A stretch of 64,000 nucleotides of DNA from Topomyia yanbarensis (GCF_030247195.1 NC_080671.1:6786501-6850500), one strand, 5' to 3'; positions 1 to 12,180 are shown, counted from the stretch's first letter. A program made the numbers and translations. Notes: generated from the sequence alone by a model not told the origin.

Positions 1-560
1 ATTAACCTGTATCATCTGCAGAATTTTAACTGCATGTCAATCTCGGCCAGTAGAAAGAATAACTGTTGTCAGATATTCAGTAACTCCAATTTGGTCCACA
101 TGATCTGCTTTGCTATATTCCACTTCCTTTGAATCTATTTTCTTGTGATGCAGAATTTAAAAGAGTTTATAACCTCTTCTGGCATGAATTTATTCTGAGT
201 TCCAGCTGTGACGCTTATCGTACGCATAGCTCCGAGTTAACCATCTTCGAATTTTCTTGAATTAAAATACAGTTCACACTCTGGAAATATTCGACATTAA
301 AGGTCTTTGACAATCGCATGTTAGAAAACATTCTCCAGATACCTTGCGGGTTTGAATCGAACGTTTGAAAAGAACAAAGTCGGTCTAACAACACGAAGGG
401 TATCAACACTTCTTAACTTGTTAGGCATATTGTGACTCCACTTCCCGAACAGAACAATGTACAACCAAGAGCCAAAAAATTACTCATATTGTTTGATACA
501 CAAGGATTATATGGTACAAATGAAAATATTTACCTTTTCTCTATTATATTCGCTATTCTA
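1..560. other. Left edge, no gene recognised
   Basis: AT-rich sequence without a recognisable coding region, RNA gene or repeat boundary. Short reading frames here have no motif I know. The part after about 560 shares sequence with the repeat described at 31370-31770. Confidence 0.5.
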
Positions 561-1060
561 TTCTAACCCATGCACAGCCAGCATTGAAAAGCATCCTGGA
601 AAACACTGCCGTTATTCATTAGTGTTTTTCTTGTCAACATTAATATTTGAAGCATATTATAATATGTCGCAAATATTAAAACGGCCAGGCCTACGAAGAA
701 ACGAGGACAACCGTACACCTTGCCCTGGCTAAAGAACCTAGGTTAAAGCGCCTTTACTCGCTCTGGGAATATTAGCAATAACTACATAATTCCTCAGAAT
801 TAGGAAGTCATTGCAAATATTATTCTGACTAGGGACACCAATCTACGTACCCTAATCTGTATATTTATTGCCTGCAACAATGCTACTGCTGCTGCTGAAA
901 AACTGAATAGTGATCTAGGAAGTTTGAGTTCTTGGCTAAAATTTATTGATTGAGAAAAACTCAATGAACAGTGATTGGGTTAATTTTAAGTTGGATAATA
1001 ATGTGTTAGAACGTGTCAGTAAAATTAACAGTTATGTGTCCAACAAAAAAAAATAAAAAC
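560..1060 (+). pseudogene. LINE remnant: 5' segment plus reverse-transcriptase scrap
   Basis: Positions 590-770 match the dispersed repeat at 31370-31770, including a GGACAACCGTACAC block and a TACTCGCTCT block. In LINEs of this kind that is usually 5' untranslated or leader sequence. From about 840 a broken frame reads A-A-A-E-K-L-N-S-D-L followed by L-S-S-W-L-K-F, then after a stop L-E-R-V-S-K-I. That spacing is typical of the region after the catalytic Y/F-A-D-D of a CR1/Jockey-like reverse transcriptase. There are in-frame stops and the ADD block itself is lost. It appears to be an internally deleted, dead copy. The clade is uncertain. Confidence 0.55.
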
Positions 1061-1079
1061 ACCTTTAACAGGCCAACGA

Positions 1080-1740
1080 GGACACCCGGGCACCCACAAA
1101 CTAAAATGTTCATAACTATAGCTTCCTTTAACAGATTTGGACACCTTCAGATGTTCTGGATTCAGGAACTCACTTTTTGATTCTGTAATATTGAACCGGA
1201 TGAATGGATCCGGCTCCCGGTAATCCGGACTTTCCGGAGCATTGTTCCAGTACTAGGGCATGATCCGTAAATTTCAATAATATCCCAGCAACATGAGTAT
1301 CAAAACTCAAATTTTCTCGAAAGTCTGTTATTTGTTTTTACGGGACCCTATGGCAGTTTAAAAAATGTCCGGAATGTCCGTTCCGGGGTCAAATCACCAA
1401 ATGGTTCCAAAACCACGAGGTATAGCCTACTGATGCAATTCCAAGAATTGTGACACCCATACCGCTAGTATTCCACTGAAATTCACAAACACTATCCCAG
1501 CACTGGAACATGCTTCCGGAAATCCGGACTCCCGGGAACCAAATGAAGTAATCCGATTCATTTTTACCAAGTATAAAAGTAACTCATCCGAACCCAAAAC
1601 ACCAAAAAGTATCAAAATCGGTTGGAAATGACCTAAGTTATTGGCATCTCAGGCAATCAGGAGCCCCTCCTCACTCCTCATCTTACTATTTCAACAATAT
1701 TATTAACACATCGACTACACTATCAAAAAGATCGCAAAAA
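1080..1740. repeat. CCGG-rich degenerate repeat with an inverted pair
   Basis: This stretch has several CCGGA-type blocks. The block at about 1197-1262 recurs in inverted orientation at about 1492-1565: both carry an ATCCGGACT-like core followed by TTCCGGA and a TTCCAG(T/C)(A/G)CT stretch. No coding potential is recognised. It looks like a decayed satellite-like or foldback repeat. Confidence 0.5.
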
Positions 1741-1775
1741 TATGGAGTTCTGTGTCGGTTCATTAATTTTACACG

Positions 1776-2231
1776 TTAATTCGAAAAACATATTGTTTTC
1801 CAACTTTGTCGCACTATGGCGGTGTAGTGATCGAATACCGTAATATAAACTCTTACAAAGGAATCAAGGGCAAATGATGAAGGAGATATACAAAATACAA
1901 CTGACTCTGAGATGGACAAGTCGTTGCTCTTTCCGGTGCCATAACGTACGTTATTTAAATATGGTATCAATAAAAACTCATATATAATAAAAACGGTACA
2001 GATACTTAGCAATATTAGTGGTACATTTCGATACAAAAGTTTATTCGAAACAGCTGTTTTTTTATAGTTAAGCCGAGCGGACTGCGTTTCCCGTCCGCCG
2101 AAAAGGGGTAATCGAAACACTGAAGTAATCCTACCGGATCTTTTGAAGTTCCTCTTCCAGCTTGGGTAAAATCTGTTACCTCTTCCAGAAAGATTAAACA
2201 AATAATCCTTCATCACGATGAAATTTAGCAC
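1776..2231 (-). CDS. Unrecognised 151-codon open frame
   Basis: This is one of the longer uninterrupted frames outside the two real genes (151 codons), so it is recorded although I do not recognise it. The middle contains a strongly hydrophobic run (about residues 73-95) that could be one membrane segment. The N-terminal third is basic and aromatic. There is no motif, no convincing splice context and no neighbour that suggests a role. It lies between degenerate repeats and a SINE. It may be a chance frame or the remains of an unknown gene or element. Confidence 0.2.
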   Translation of the reverse strand: MLNFIVMKDYLFNLSGRGNRFYPSWKRNFKRSGRITSVFRLPLFGGRETQSARLNYKKTAVSNKLLYRNVPLILLSICTVFIIYEFLLIPYLNNVRYGTGKSNDLSISESVVFCISPSSFALDSFVRVYITVFDHYTAIVRQSWKTICFSN

Positions 2232-2425
2232 TCAACTTTTCGCAAATGAACCTTTTAAAAATTCTTTTTAAGCTACGGTTTAAAAATTCTTCAACAATTG
2301 TGACAGCCTCAAAATCTTCACAGCCGCTTGAGGCAAAGCCTACTTTTCGAATCAAAAAATAGTTCCCTTTTCTTATTAAAAAGAATATTTTCCTTATGGA
2401 TTTAATTTTTTAAATTTGTTTTATT

Positions 2426-2592
2426 TTTTTTTATTTCGATTATAGAGGTTTTAACCTTAAGGTCATTCGCCTCTTCGGGTTAGAAAAATCTCTTATGAAA
2501 AATGTCTAACCCTATGTGCGGGGTTGGGACTCGAACCCAGGTGCGCTGCGTACAAGCTAATCGATTTACCAATACGCTACGCCCACCCACAC
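2426..2592 (-). mobile_element. tRNA-derived SINE (Feilai-like), minus orientation
   Basis: Read on the minus strand, it begins with a tRNA-like head: an A-box-like TAGCGTATTGG and a B-box GGTTCGAGTCC, followed by CCCGACCCCGCA. A tRNA-unrelated body (CCCGAAGAGGCGAATGACC) and an A-rich tail follow. The tail corresponds to the T-run at 2426-2434. A likely 10 bp target-site duplication, TTGTTTTATT, lies at 2416-2425 and 2593-2602. The body matches the plus-strand copy at 22780-22966. SINEs of this design use an internal RNA polymerase III promoter and depend on a LINE for mobility. It is not a functional tRNA gene. Confidence 0.88.
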
Positions 2593-2709
2593 TTGTTTTA
2601 TTATATTACGTAAGAAAGGACAAACCCTCCCTCCCCCTCAGAAGAATTTGTAAGATATTTTGAAACTCCCCCTCCCCCCATATGCCTCACATTCTTCGGT
2701 GGTAGGCAA

Positions 2710-3097
2710 TACAGTGAAGACCCGTTTTTATCAGCCCCTTTGCGAATTTTAAGCTGATAAAACGGTGACATTGACAAAATTGGGACATATATTTTTCTTC
2801 TTTTTTTAAATAAACTGAAGCTAAAATATTCTTCATTGGTCTTTAGATATAGCCTCACAACCTTTTCTGATTATTTAGTTTAGATTCCCCTTAAGGGGGT
2901 GTGACAGCGCAAAATTTTTAAAAATTTATATTTTTATTTTTGCATTATTTGGATCTCTAAGATTAGAAATATATGCTCAAGAAAAGATTTACTCGAATTC
3001 AACTTGGTTCGTCTGCTAGAGCTCATCAAACTATCAATTTTCATATGAAGCTGTTAAAATCGGTTCAAAAAGCTGATAAAATCGGGTCTCCACTGTA
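2710..3097. mobile_element. TA-inserting MITE with CAGTGAAGACCCG ends, complete copy
   Basis: The left end reads TA-CAGTGAAGACCCG-TTTTTATCAGC. The right end is its inverted counterpart, GCTGATAAAATCGGGTCTCC followed by ACTGTA. Flanking TA dinucleotides at both ends fit a Tc1/mariner/pogo-type TA target. CAGT ends are common in pogo/Tigger relatives. At 388 bp with no coding frame it would be non-autonomous. Related half-copies lie at 7178-7352, 7763-7988 and 21505-21648. Isolated ends occur at 39647 and 60389. Confidence 0.8.
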
Positions 3098-3109
3098 CAT
3101 CCCATGACT

Positions 3110-3870
3110 GCAGCCAGGCGCTAATAGCATTTCATTCTAATGATGCACTGGCGTGTCAGTTTCATGCATACACAGAAGATACAAAAATACCCCAGAAAAA
3201 AACTGAAAGCTCTTTTTGGAGCTGAATAAATGGATGAGGTGGTTTGGTGCGAGGGAACCGCGCTCTCTTGCTTTTTAATTTATATTTGGCGTCAGGTGCG
3301 GGTTCATATAAATTCACCGCGTTGCGCGTTCCAGAGTGGCTCTGTGCTTCGTTTTCCTCTGGCAAGCGGTAGTGCGGGTTTGATTGACGAATAGATTAGC
3401 ACTGGTTATTTCGTGATATAAAGGAGATGGTGTTGGTTTAATGGATGTTGATATGAATTTCTCTTGATGATTTGATACGAGTTACTTCGTAAAGCTTATT
3501 TACGAGTTTATAGGGCTTTTGTACACTACCAGGGGAGACTTAAAATACTCGGTTCTCGGGGCAAACTGGGAAAAAGTTTTACGTATCATCAATGTTTCAA
3601 CACAGTTAAATAAGGATCCGTAAAACCAGAGGTTTATGCTTGACGGTATTTTTACATCCACATTAAGACCGGCTTAGTTTATGTGCGGCTAGACGACGCA
3701 ATGTGCATTTTACTTATTTTGTTTGCGAACAAGTGAAAAGCTCCATTAACAATCATGTCCTGGTACTGCATTCGTTGTCGATTATCATACGTGATGATGG
3801 CAGGGTTATCGCAAAAAAATCCACCCTAAGAAACCTACTTGGCTAAGGTGTTTACATATTAATATCTAGT
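3110..3870 (+). repeat. Dispersed repeat family, copy 1 of 3
   Basis: This roughly 0.75 kb stretch is homologous to 35780-36563 (+) and 44180-44830 (-). Shared landmarks, in order, are GATGCACTGGCGTG, a CGCGCTCTCTTGC-like block, a GTTTATAG block, GGGCAAACTGGGAAA, TTTTACGTATCA, and ACATCCACATTA. It has no long open frame. A long terminal repeat or a long non-autonomous element is possible. No TG...CA ends or primer site could be fixed by eye. Confidence 0.6.
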
Positions 3871-4228
3871 TCGAGGTAAAACGCGCACCCTAACGAAATA
3901 TGATTATAGCTTAGCTATAGAACATTAATTGGGGGAATTTGATAAATATCATTCAACCAATATTTTCCCCTGTAATCGCAATCATAACGCTTTGCAAAAT
4001 GTTCAAAAACATGTAAAGTATGTAATATTTCTAAATCATTATAAATTACATTTTGAAAAATTGCCAGGGCAAAACGCACTTGCGCGGGGGTAAACTTCAC
4101 CACAACAAGGGGGCATAATTCACAACAGTGGGACAGAAAGCTCGTTGAAATTTTTTTTCTGTCGGGATTTCACAAATTTGTAGCTTTAAATTGGTTATGC
4201 AATTATTAGGTTTTCTGTTTTTGATTAG

Positions 4229-6516
4229 AAAGATGGGTAGGCAATGTCAGAGACATTACCGAAATGAAGTAGCATACACTTTAGGCTGTTAATAGGAATG
4301 CTACAATTTTTACTAATTTCTGGAGTTTTGTTAAAATAAGTTATTTCGGTATTTCTAATGAAAATAGCGAAATAACGGTACAAGTATATCCGATTCTCTG
4401 CTGTTGCCAGATGAATTGTTTCGCTCTCATTAAATGCTTTATTCAGGGTTAAGGATATACACGGTGTCTTTTTTTAACAACTTTATGCAAAAAAATTCAG
4501 CATCTCTGAAACTTCAGGCTATGAAAGAATGGGCTTTTCCCTTTCATTTGAAACCAAAATCAAAATAATCCGTCGGGGGGTCTAGAGCAACTTTTTTTTT
4601 TGAAGTTTTTTTTTTCGTGAAAACATAGATTTTACAATGGAACTAGTTCATATTTCTGCCCCTAGATGGTGTTTTAGACATTCGAACAACACTAAAAGTG
4701 AGAATCTGATAGATTATTTAATTGTCTACAACTTTGTTACCAACTAAAAACCGATTTGAAATTATCCCGAAAAGTAGTTTAATATTTTAACGAATTCTAA
4801 GTCTAAGTTAGTTTCACAGAAGACCTAGTGGTTTGTTAATTCACAAGCACTTTTTTTATTTGCCAAATAGTTGTGTTTAGTTCAATAATGAATTCAGCGG
4901 AATTTGAGAGCTTGGAAAGTCATCTTTTAGCTGAAAATTATAATTCCCTGATACAGGGCACCATTCATATTTTTGGGATGAGAAGTTTTAGATAAGTGTT
5001 GGCCAAACTAGTATGATATTAATATTCTTTTTCATGATGGTAAGTGATTCCTCCCGCAGAAACAGCCTTTTCAATTATGTATGCCATCTTTTTCATTTTT
5101 TCGATTGTTCTCAGGGATGACTGATAACTATTCTTACATGAATCTCCTACTCTGTTAGCATCTTCGTATAAAATTGACTTGTCCTGAACTTCAACCTTTA
5201 TATTTGAACAAACTCAATGAAACTTTTAACGCACCATTGCAATATTTCGCGGATTTCATTGCAACGCTTGGTTCAAAACGCTGATTATCCGTTTTCAAAA
5301 TTAACTCAATGTGACAAACAGTGAACAAAAAACTTTGAGTTTTTGGATCAAGATAATTTTTTTTTGGGATATATTCTAGGACTTTTATGTATATAAGGTT
5401 ATTGTTGTGCTCAAATCATATTTTGTTTTCAAAAGTAATACATATCGCATAATCTAGGATCAATTTAGTAACGATATCTCGCATAATTGATAGGAAATGG
5501 CCGTAAAATCCAACTGCCACAATATGCTTTGCGGAGAAAATTTGAATAAATCATTTCACACTAGCCACTAATTTGGACAGTTACTGCTGTGGTTTGCGTT
5601 AAACTAGAAACGGTGTGTCCCAACATTTCGTCTTGAACGGAATTATAATAGCTGACTTAAGCGATCATAACCTAAATTATACGATGTATGGTCCTTTCTA
5701 AAACACCAGCGTAACAAAACATAAATGTAAGCAAACCCTTGTAAGCAAGCAATACCTTCCGATGAATGGTAGTCCCTTTGAACCTATCGGGAAAGATTAC
5801 AAACCAAAAGCACAAATAGTTTTCTGACTCTGTCAAACATCCTAATTTTCAGAAGTTCAATTAGAATTGTCAACGTAATGAATCCCGTCTAATATTTTTA
5901 TGCCACTAAACCCAATTATTTTTTTTTGTAATATAATAAGTGCGAGACCACTAGGCCTCGTGTGAAACTATCTTAGATATAACTTTGTTAAAATCTTAAA
6001 CAACTTTTCCGGATGATTTCAGATCAATTTTTAGTGGTCAACAAACTTGTAGACAATTAAATTTTCTATACAATGCTCACTTTTAGTGTTGTTTGAATAT
6101 ATAAAGCACCATCTAGGGACAGAAATATGAACTATCTCCAGTAGTAAAACTTATATTGTTACGAAAAAAACTTCAAAAAAAAAAGTTGCTCTGGACCCCC
6201 CGACGGATTATTTTGATCTTAGTTTCAAATGAAAGGGGAAAGCCCATTCTTTCATATTCCGAAGTTTCAGAGATGCTGAATTTTTTTGCATAAAATTGTT
6301 CTAATAAATACACCGTGTATAAGGATGAATATGTTCGAATATTTCAGATTTCGATGTACGAGTACCAGTATTTCGGTATTTCCGTTAGAAATAACGAAAT
6401 AACTGCTTCAAATGCCACCTGTCAGAAGATAGTCAAAATTGTAGCATTCGTATTAACAGGCTAAAGTGTATTCTACTTCACTCCGGGTATGCCTCTGACA
6501 TTACTCACCCATCTTT
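4229..6516. mobile_element. 2.3 kb element with roughly 0.6 kb inverted arms
   Basis: The left arm (4229-4830) recurs inverted as the right arm (about 5942-6516). Both outer ends read AGATGGGT followed by an ATGTCAGAG block. Internal landmarks repeat in mirror order: TAGCATACACTTTAG-like, ATTTCGGTATTTC, ACGGTGT, TTTTTTGCATAAA-like, CCGTCGGGGGGTC, GCACCATCTAGGG-like and ACTAAAAGTGAG. The arms differ by scattered substitutions, so the element is old. The 1.1 kb centre has no open frame above 60 codons. This is a non-autonomous long-TIR (foldback-type) element. I could not fix the target duplication. Confidence 0.8.
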
Positions 6517-6519
6517 TTT

Positions 6520-7175
6520 CGTTTAATAGATAGAAAAAGATTGTCGAATAAAACGGTGAATAATTTGTTAAATGTAGTTTTCCAGAACACAAAAAATTCT
6601 CCGTTCATTTAAAATTATATTTAAAATAAAACTTTCTCTTCTCCCTTTATTTTCAGAATTTTACCATTTACAAAAACCAAAGCTGGTTATTTTTGTTTTC
6701 AAGGGAATCAGTCTCTTGAAAATAAATGGGAACGATACCTTGAAATCTCTACAAAATTCAATGAATCAAACCCAAAAAGTTTGATCACTTCATTCTAAGT
6801 AAAACAGACGTTTGAAAGCACTCTCAATTGCAAAGGAAGAGGCATTTCTGAAAAATAGAGCGAATTAGGCATGGAAAATTAAGAATCATTAGCTTCAGTT
6901 TGTTACAGATTCTAAGAGTAATGAATCACTCAATAATGCAAACATAAGTGAAACCATCCAGCAGGCCCTGGAATTATAAGTCATGAATTAAACATCCACA
7001 GCACTAGAGAAATACTCCTCACAGTTTAAGAAATTGGCGTTTTGAGGAAGTCTAAAATATAAGCAACCATCTGTATTCGCTTATGTTGAAGTAACTAGAA
7101 GAAAAAATTGTTTTTTGTTCGCTCAGGTGCCCAACACCGCCTGTAGGCTGTTTACTTATTTTAAGGTTTTAATGT
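6520..7175. other. No gene seen
   Basis: AT-rich sequence between two repeats. No coding frame, RNA gene or clear repeat boundary was recognised. Confidence 0.5.
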
Positions 7176-7177
7176 AC

Positions 7178-7352
7178 CTGTCAGACCCCCTTGAGGGAAG
7201 TTTAAGCTAAATAATCAGGAAAAGTTATGGGGCGATATCTAGGGATTAAAGAAGAGAGCTTCGGTTTTATAAAAAGAAAGAAAAAAATATATGTCCCGAT
7301 TTTATCAGCCTAAAATTCACCAGGGGGCTGATAAAAACGGGTCTTTACTGTA
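7178..7352 (-). mobile_element. Half-copy of the CAGTGAAGACCCG MITE (left half, inverted)
   Basis: The sequence is the reverse complement of the left half of the element at 2710-3097. It contains the conserved CGATATCTAGGGATTAAAG-like and ACATATATTTTT-like blocks and ends at 7352 with GGGTCTTTACTGTA. It breaks off at 7178 at the point corresponding to the element's centre. Confidence 0.7.
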
Positions 7353-7762
7353 TCAACAGTTGAAAACCATAAATTGAGTCACACTAAGATTTCAATTTAA
7401 TGCTGACATCAAAATATTATTTCAATTTGTTGTAATTTTGATGTTTGACTTGGGATTAGATTCTCATCTTCACGTATTACGGTCATTAATAATATTTTCT
7501 CAGCTAGTTATGAGAGCGTTGCACATGTCTTTCTGCCAATCGATTTAAAACAATTTATTAGGTAATTTTTTTGGCTAATTGGAATGTAATGTGGAATGTG
7601 CTTGCTCTTCAGTTTTGATTGAATCAAATATTTTGAATGGTAAAATAAATACACTAATCGTCCTTTCAACGCAGAGGATACGTATCTACTAGTGCCCAAT
7701 TTTTTTTTGGCTTGAAAAAAAATTTGTAGTTGGGCTTCGTGATAAGAAAAAAATTCTTGCAA

Positions 7763-7988
7763 GTAACGCAGGGCAAAATTTAATTTTTTTTGCATTTTTC
7801 GGATCTCTAAGACAAGAAAAATATGCTCAAGAAAGGATTTACTCGAATTCAACTTGGTTTGTCTGCTAGAGCCCATCACACTACCAACTATCAATTTTCA
7901 TATGAAGCTGATAAAATCGGGTCAAAAAGTTGATAAAATCGGCGGTAGATAAAATCGGGGGCTGATAAAATCGGGTCTTCACAGTATT
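7763..7988 (+). mobile_element. Half-copy of the CAGTGAAGACCCG MITE (right half)
   Basis: It matches the right half of the element at 2710-3097, including the block ATATGCTCAAGAAAGGATTT, and ends with GGGTCTTCACAGTA. Near its end the unit GATAAAATCGGG is repeated about four times (7905-7975), an expansion absent from the complete copy. It begins at the position matching the element centre. Confidence 0.7.
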
Positions 7989-7989
7989 A

Positions 7990-9360
7990 TTCAAAGGGTA
8001 GAAATAATTTTGATGTAAGAAAATATTGTTTACGCACGAATTTATCTTTTAACCATTAAAATGACAAACACGATTACAACCTTAACCATTACCCACAACA
8101 TCAAGTTAAATTTTAAGTTTACTATCAATGTTTGTTCGGATTTCTGGTTGAAATAATACGCTAAGAAGTGTTTCAAAATTCTTCCGTACTCTTCAGCGAA
8201 TTTTTTGGATAAACAAACAGGTTTGCGTTGAGAAAACAAACGTTGAGTTTTACGCATAATTGTCACATGCATATAGGGAATCCCATAGAACATGGGGCAA
8301 TTAAGTTTATAACGGCAGCGAAGTCTTACGCAAAAAAAAGAATAATGTAGCTGGCAGCTAGAAAATCTTATGAAGTGTAGATATATAACACAGTATAGAT
8401 CAAGACATTAATTTTCCATTAGAATTTCAAAATGTGGCTGAAAAGTTGATTATAAACTCCAAATCCGTTCAAAGAATAGAATGTTTATTCTGTTTCAATC
8501 ATTTCAATGATATTTGATAACAAAAATTTAATTCAAATGCTAATTTTCAAGTCAAACGAAAATCAACCCTCAACAAAACAATTCTGAAATGCGTATGACG
8601 TGAAATTCTTTCCAGATACTAATCAACAACGACCTATGTTCTGTACGCTTCTCAAGCGGGACATCAAATTAAACGTAACAAGACATCACCGCGACGATTT
8701 CGTCTCCATTCTAAAGGTGTATAACGTCACCTGAGTGATTGACAAATTCATCAACAATAACAATATGATTACGAAATGAGTCATTTTTTCTAGGTCTACA
8801 ATCCGAACGTGTCAAGCTCTCATTTGCAGACGCACACATCAACAGTTGCCCTCCGTTATTCCATATATATAGAAATTAATAAAATGGAAACTCCTTCGCC
8901 ATGATTGCTTGTACAATTATCTCCAAACATCCGCGAGTGATGATTCCATGTTTCGGTTTTAGCATTGCAGTTGGTTATTGTTGTGCTTCTTCAACACAAT
9001 GTTTCTTGTTTTCTTTGCCATTTGTGCACTTCCTGTCCTTCGCGACTTTTGCTTTGAATGTTCATTCCACAAATCAGGGTTTCTAAATTAATTTTATAAT
9101 CAAACTGAGTTGTATCACTAATGAGAAATTATAGGAAATACTTAGGTGAAAAATCTCGATCGATAAAAACTAACTCAAAAAAAGGTTCTTGTTATGAAAA
9201 ATATCAAGCAGTCACAACCATGAACGATATGAAACTCCAGATTTAAAATCACCTCGAACTAGGTATCAATTTCGTGTTTTCATCATTTCAATAGTAGTTT
9301 TGTTGTTATTTTGTTCGGACAGTTGAGCTTGTGCTGTCGCTACACTCTTCTTATTTTGCA
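7990..9360. other. No gene seen
   Basis: Mostly AT-rich sequence with short frames of no recognisable content. I see no transposon ends or RNA genes. Confidence 0.45.
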
Positions 9361-9800
9361 TTTCTTACACGGCCAAAGCTAGAACTCAACTTCGTCACTA
9401 CACACAATCACTGACAAAGAATACTCCGGTTCATAGCCGCGCGTCGTCTCTGGAGTTCACTCATTTATACGATATATTTTTTCTGCCTTCTAAAGGCTTC
9501 TTCATCTTGTTCCACCTTTCCCATACCGCCTCGGGACGGACTGCTGCTAGGTTTCCCTGGATGCTTCTTGTTGGTGTTATTGCTGCCCTTCTGCCATGTA
9601 GTACCAACCAACGGCGAACAGAGACGACGTATAAAAGTTTATGATGATTTTCGAAAGCACACTTTTCTCTCTTGCGCTTCGTGTCGCTACTTCTGCTGTT
9701 GCCAACACTCTCAAAACACTTCTGGATGATTCTAACCTCAAAACTCACTTTTCCAATTAAAAATGTCACCCGCATGCAATCGATTTTCTTGCGTGATTAT
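9361..9800 (-). other. Possible promoter and untranslated-exon-like stretch
   Basis: This stretch is less AT-rich than its surroundings. On the minus strand there is a TCAGTG sequence, an imperfect match to the arthropod initiator TCAGTY, at about 9407-9414. About 40 bases further on lies a donor-like GTAAGA. No coding gene is recognised to the left of it, so the reading is weak. Confidence 0.2.
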
Positions 9801-12180
9801 GAAATTTTTCTTCACTGTTTCCGCACATTTTTTCTACGATTTTTTTAGTAAATAACCAATAACAACAAAAGTGCTCACCAGTCAGAAAAAATAAAATTTT
9901 ATATATCATATTTGTACACCTATACCTGAAGCAAGTTACTCAAATTTAAATAAACCAATCACAATAGCAGTATTGAATAATAATGCAGTCTAAAAGTGGT
10001 TTTTAATATCAATCAAAATTTACAGCGCACATCATAACCAAACCCCCATGTCGTGAAAAATCAATGACGATTCCGGACAGGGCGACTACACAACAGCACA
10101 GAAATTCGATTTCACATTCGGAACAAATGAACAGATTTTTTCTTCCATTGCCTTTGCTCCACCATTAACATACCCGAATCATGGCGAACGAGAAGAGCAC
10201 TCGACTTGTCTCATTGATTAATTTTCATCATCACTTTTTCGATCCAAATCGGTCTGTAATCGGGCAAAATCCATCGTTAGACTATTCGGGAACCACTCAG
10301 TTATCGTTTTACAATATTTTTGGCCGAATTTGCACGACTTCACTTCGCAAAAGATTGATTAAAGATTGAACTCACAATTAAAATTAAAACATACGCCGAC
10401 ATCATTGTTTCTCTGTACCTCTTTGAGAGACGAGTGTGGCGAAAAAAAAACTTTCAATTCAATAATTATTATCCGACCAAAGAGGGCTGCCAACACACGG
10501 GCACTGGCCTATTGCAGCTGTGTTGGTGTGTCCACGGTTGAACAGACTCTTGTCGGTAGCTCCATTGAGAATATGCGGAAAAGTGTGCCTGTGGTCGTAC
10601 AATATTTGCATCGGATATCAGCAATCGACGGCCAGCAGACAAACCCTCACACTCATACACTCACAGGTAGATTCATGCGCGGTATTGGTGTGGTGTTATG
10701 TCAAACTGGGTTCACTATAGCCGCTACTAAATCGCTTCATTTATTGTTCATCCCGGACTCACCAAACTCCTATCGTCACCGGATTGGGACAATCGAGGAA
10801 GAAAAAGTAATAGTAAGCAATTATTGACTGATGCGCGATGATAACTCATGTAACATTAATGGACGCTGTCTCAAAAGTCGTTTTCCGGTAGGGGTTATTG
10901 TACTCTTGGAAATGCCAAAAAATGAGCCTCACATTTTCAATCATCACATTTTTTTTATCTAATTTCGCACCTGCTAGATTGTAGGGTGATTCAAATTTTG
11001 AATTTATTTGACATCGCAATCCGAAGTATTTCACGTTTTTAGGGGAAAAGGGGGTATAAATTATGCCAAATAAGGGAGCTAAATTTTGAAATGACATATT
11101 TTTATCGAAGAAACAAAAAAATGATTCAGCTTTGGGATAAATTAAAGACCATTGAATAAACTACAAATTCCGGCATACACAGAACCATCTCGTATTCTTT
11201 AAAATTCCGTTTATCAATAGGTCAATTAAGCGTAGTGCGACAGTAGAGTACAGAAAACATTCTTTCTGAATCTATTCGAATGGTATTATAACAAATACTG
11301 TCATCCAGGCTTTTGATAAAAAATAATGTTAAAACTTTCTTCCATTATAAAAGACCAAACATGTGATTCCAGGAATAAATTCTAAGAATTCCAAGAATCT
11401 AATTAAATTTAAAAAAAAATCGAATATTTTAAAACCAAACAATTAGTTTTCTTATGGTTCAATGAAGCCTGTTCGCATCTTATAAATGGTTGCGAAGTTT
11501 CTCATTGGTACTACTTATCAGCATATTTATGTTTATTGGGTACTAATAAATCCAGTCTAACTTTAAGAAATACATGAAAAACAAAACCTGTTTTTGGTAA
11601 AATTCGCCTACCGAAGATGGCAACATTAGGTATTTAATGACCGACTATACTTTTGCCGAATCTCTTTCCCTATTTGGCAGATATGTGAAGCAAGCAGGAA
11701 GTTTTCGCTGCTGTTCATCTAGAGCATTTTGCGGGCACATAAGTATAAGTGCAATCGCCATGAACCGCTTACGTTATCGAACAAATACAAATCATGTAGA
11801 ATCACTGGTCGAACGAGGAATATAAATGTGATAGAGAAACTAGTGGATGGATGAATGGATGGCAGGCTGACATAAATGAATATTAACGAGACCATTGATT
11901 TGGTAATGTCAATTATTTATATTGCCTTTCTGGTTGATTGGGGAAAAAGGATACTTAGTTTATTAAAAACTATAGAAATTTGGTTAGATTTCCGTTATTT
12001 TTTGGAATGAAACGCTTTTTTGGAACGCCATACTCAGGAATTACGAGAGCCTGGGGCTAGTTTAGGGAGTTTTCAATTTATTTCTTTTGAGTAGTTTGTG
12101 CAAAATAAAGCGCTTTGCATAAAAGAGCGTATTGTTGGTCACATATCAGAAGCAGTGTTTGTCTTTAAATTTATAGATAG
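9800..12180. other. No recognised gene; one longer frame at 10366-10827
   Basis: The plus-strand frame 10366-10827 has 153 codons but no motif I know, and no supporting splice or repeat context. The rest is AT-rich sequence without a clear repeat structure. The frame could be chance or a remnant. Confidence 0.3.

Noticed and set aside
2515..2590. tRNA gene on the minus strand
   Set aside because: The A- and B-boxes belong to a SINE head: a common body and an A-rich tail follow, target duplications flank it, and the anticodon and acceptor arms do not pair well.
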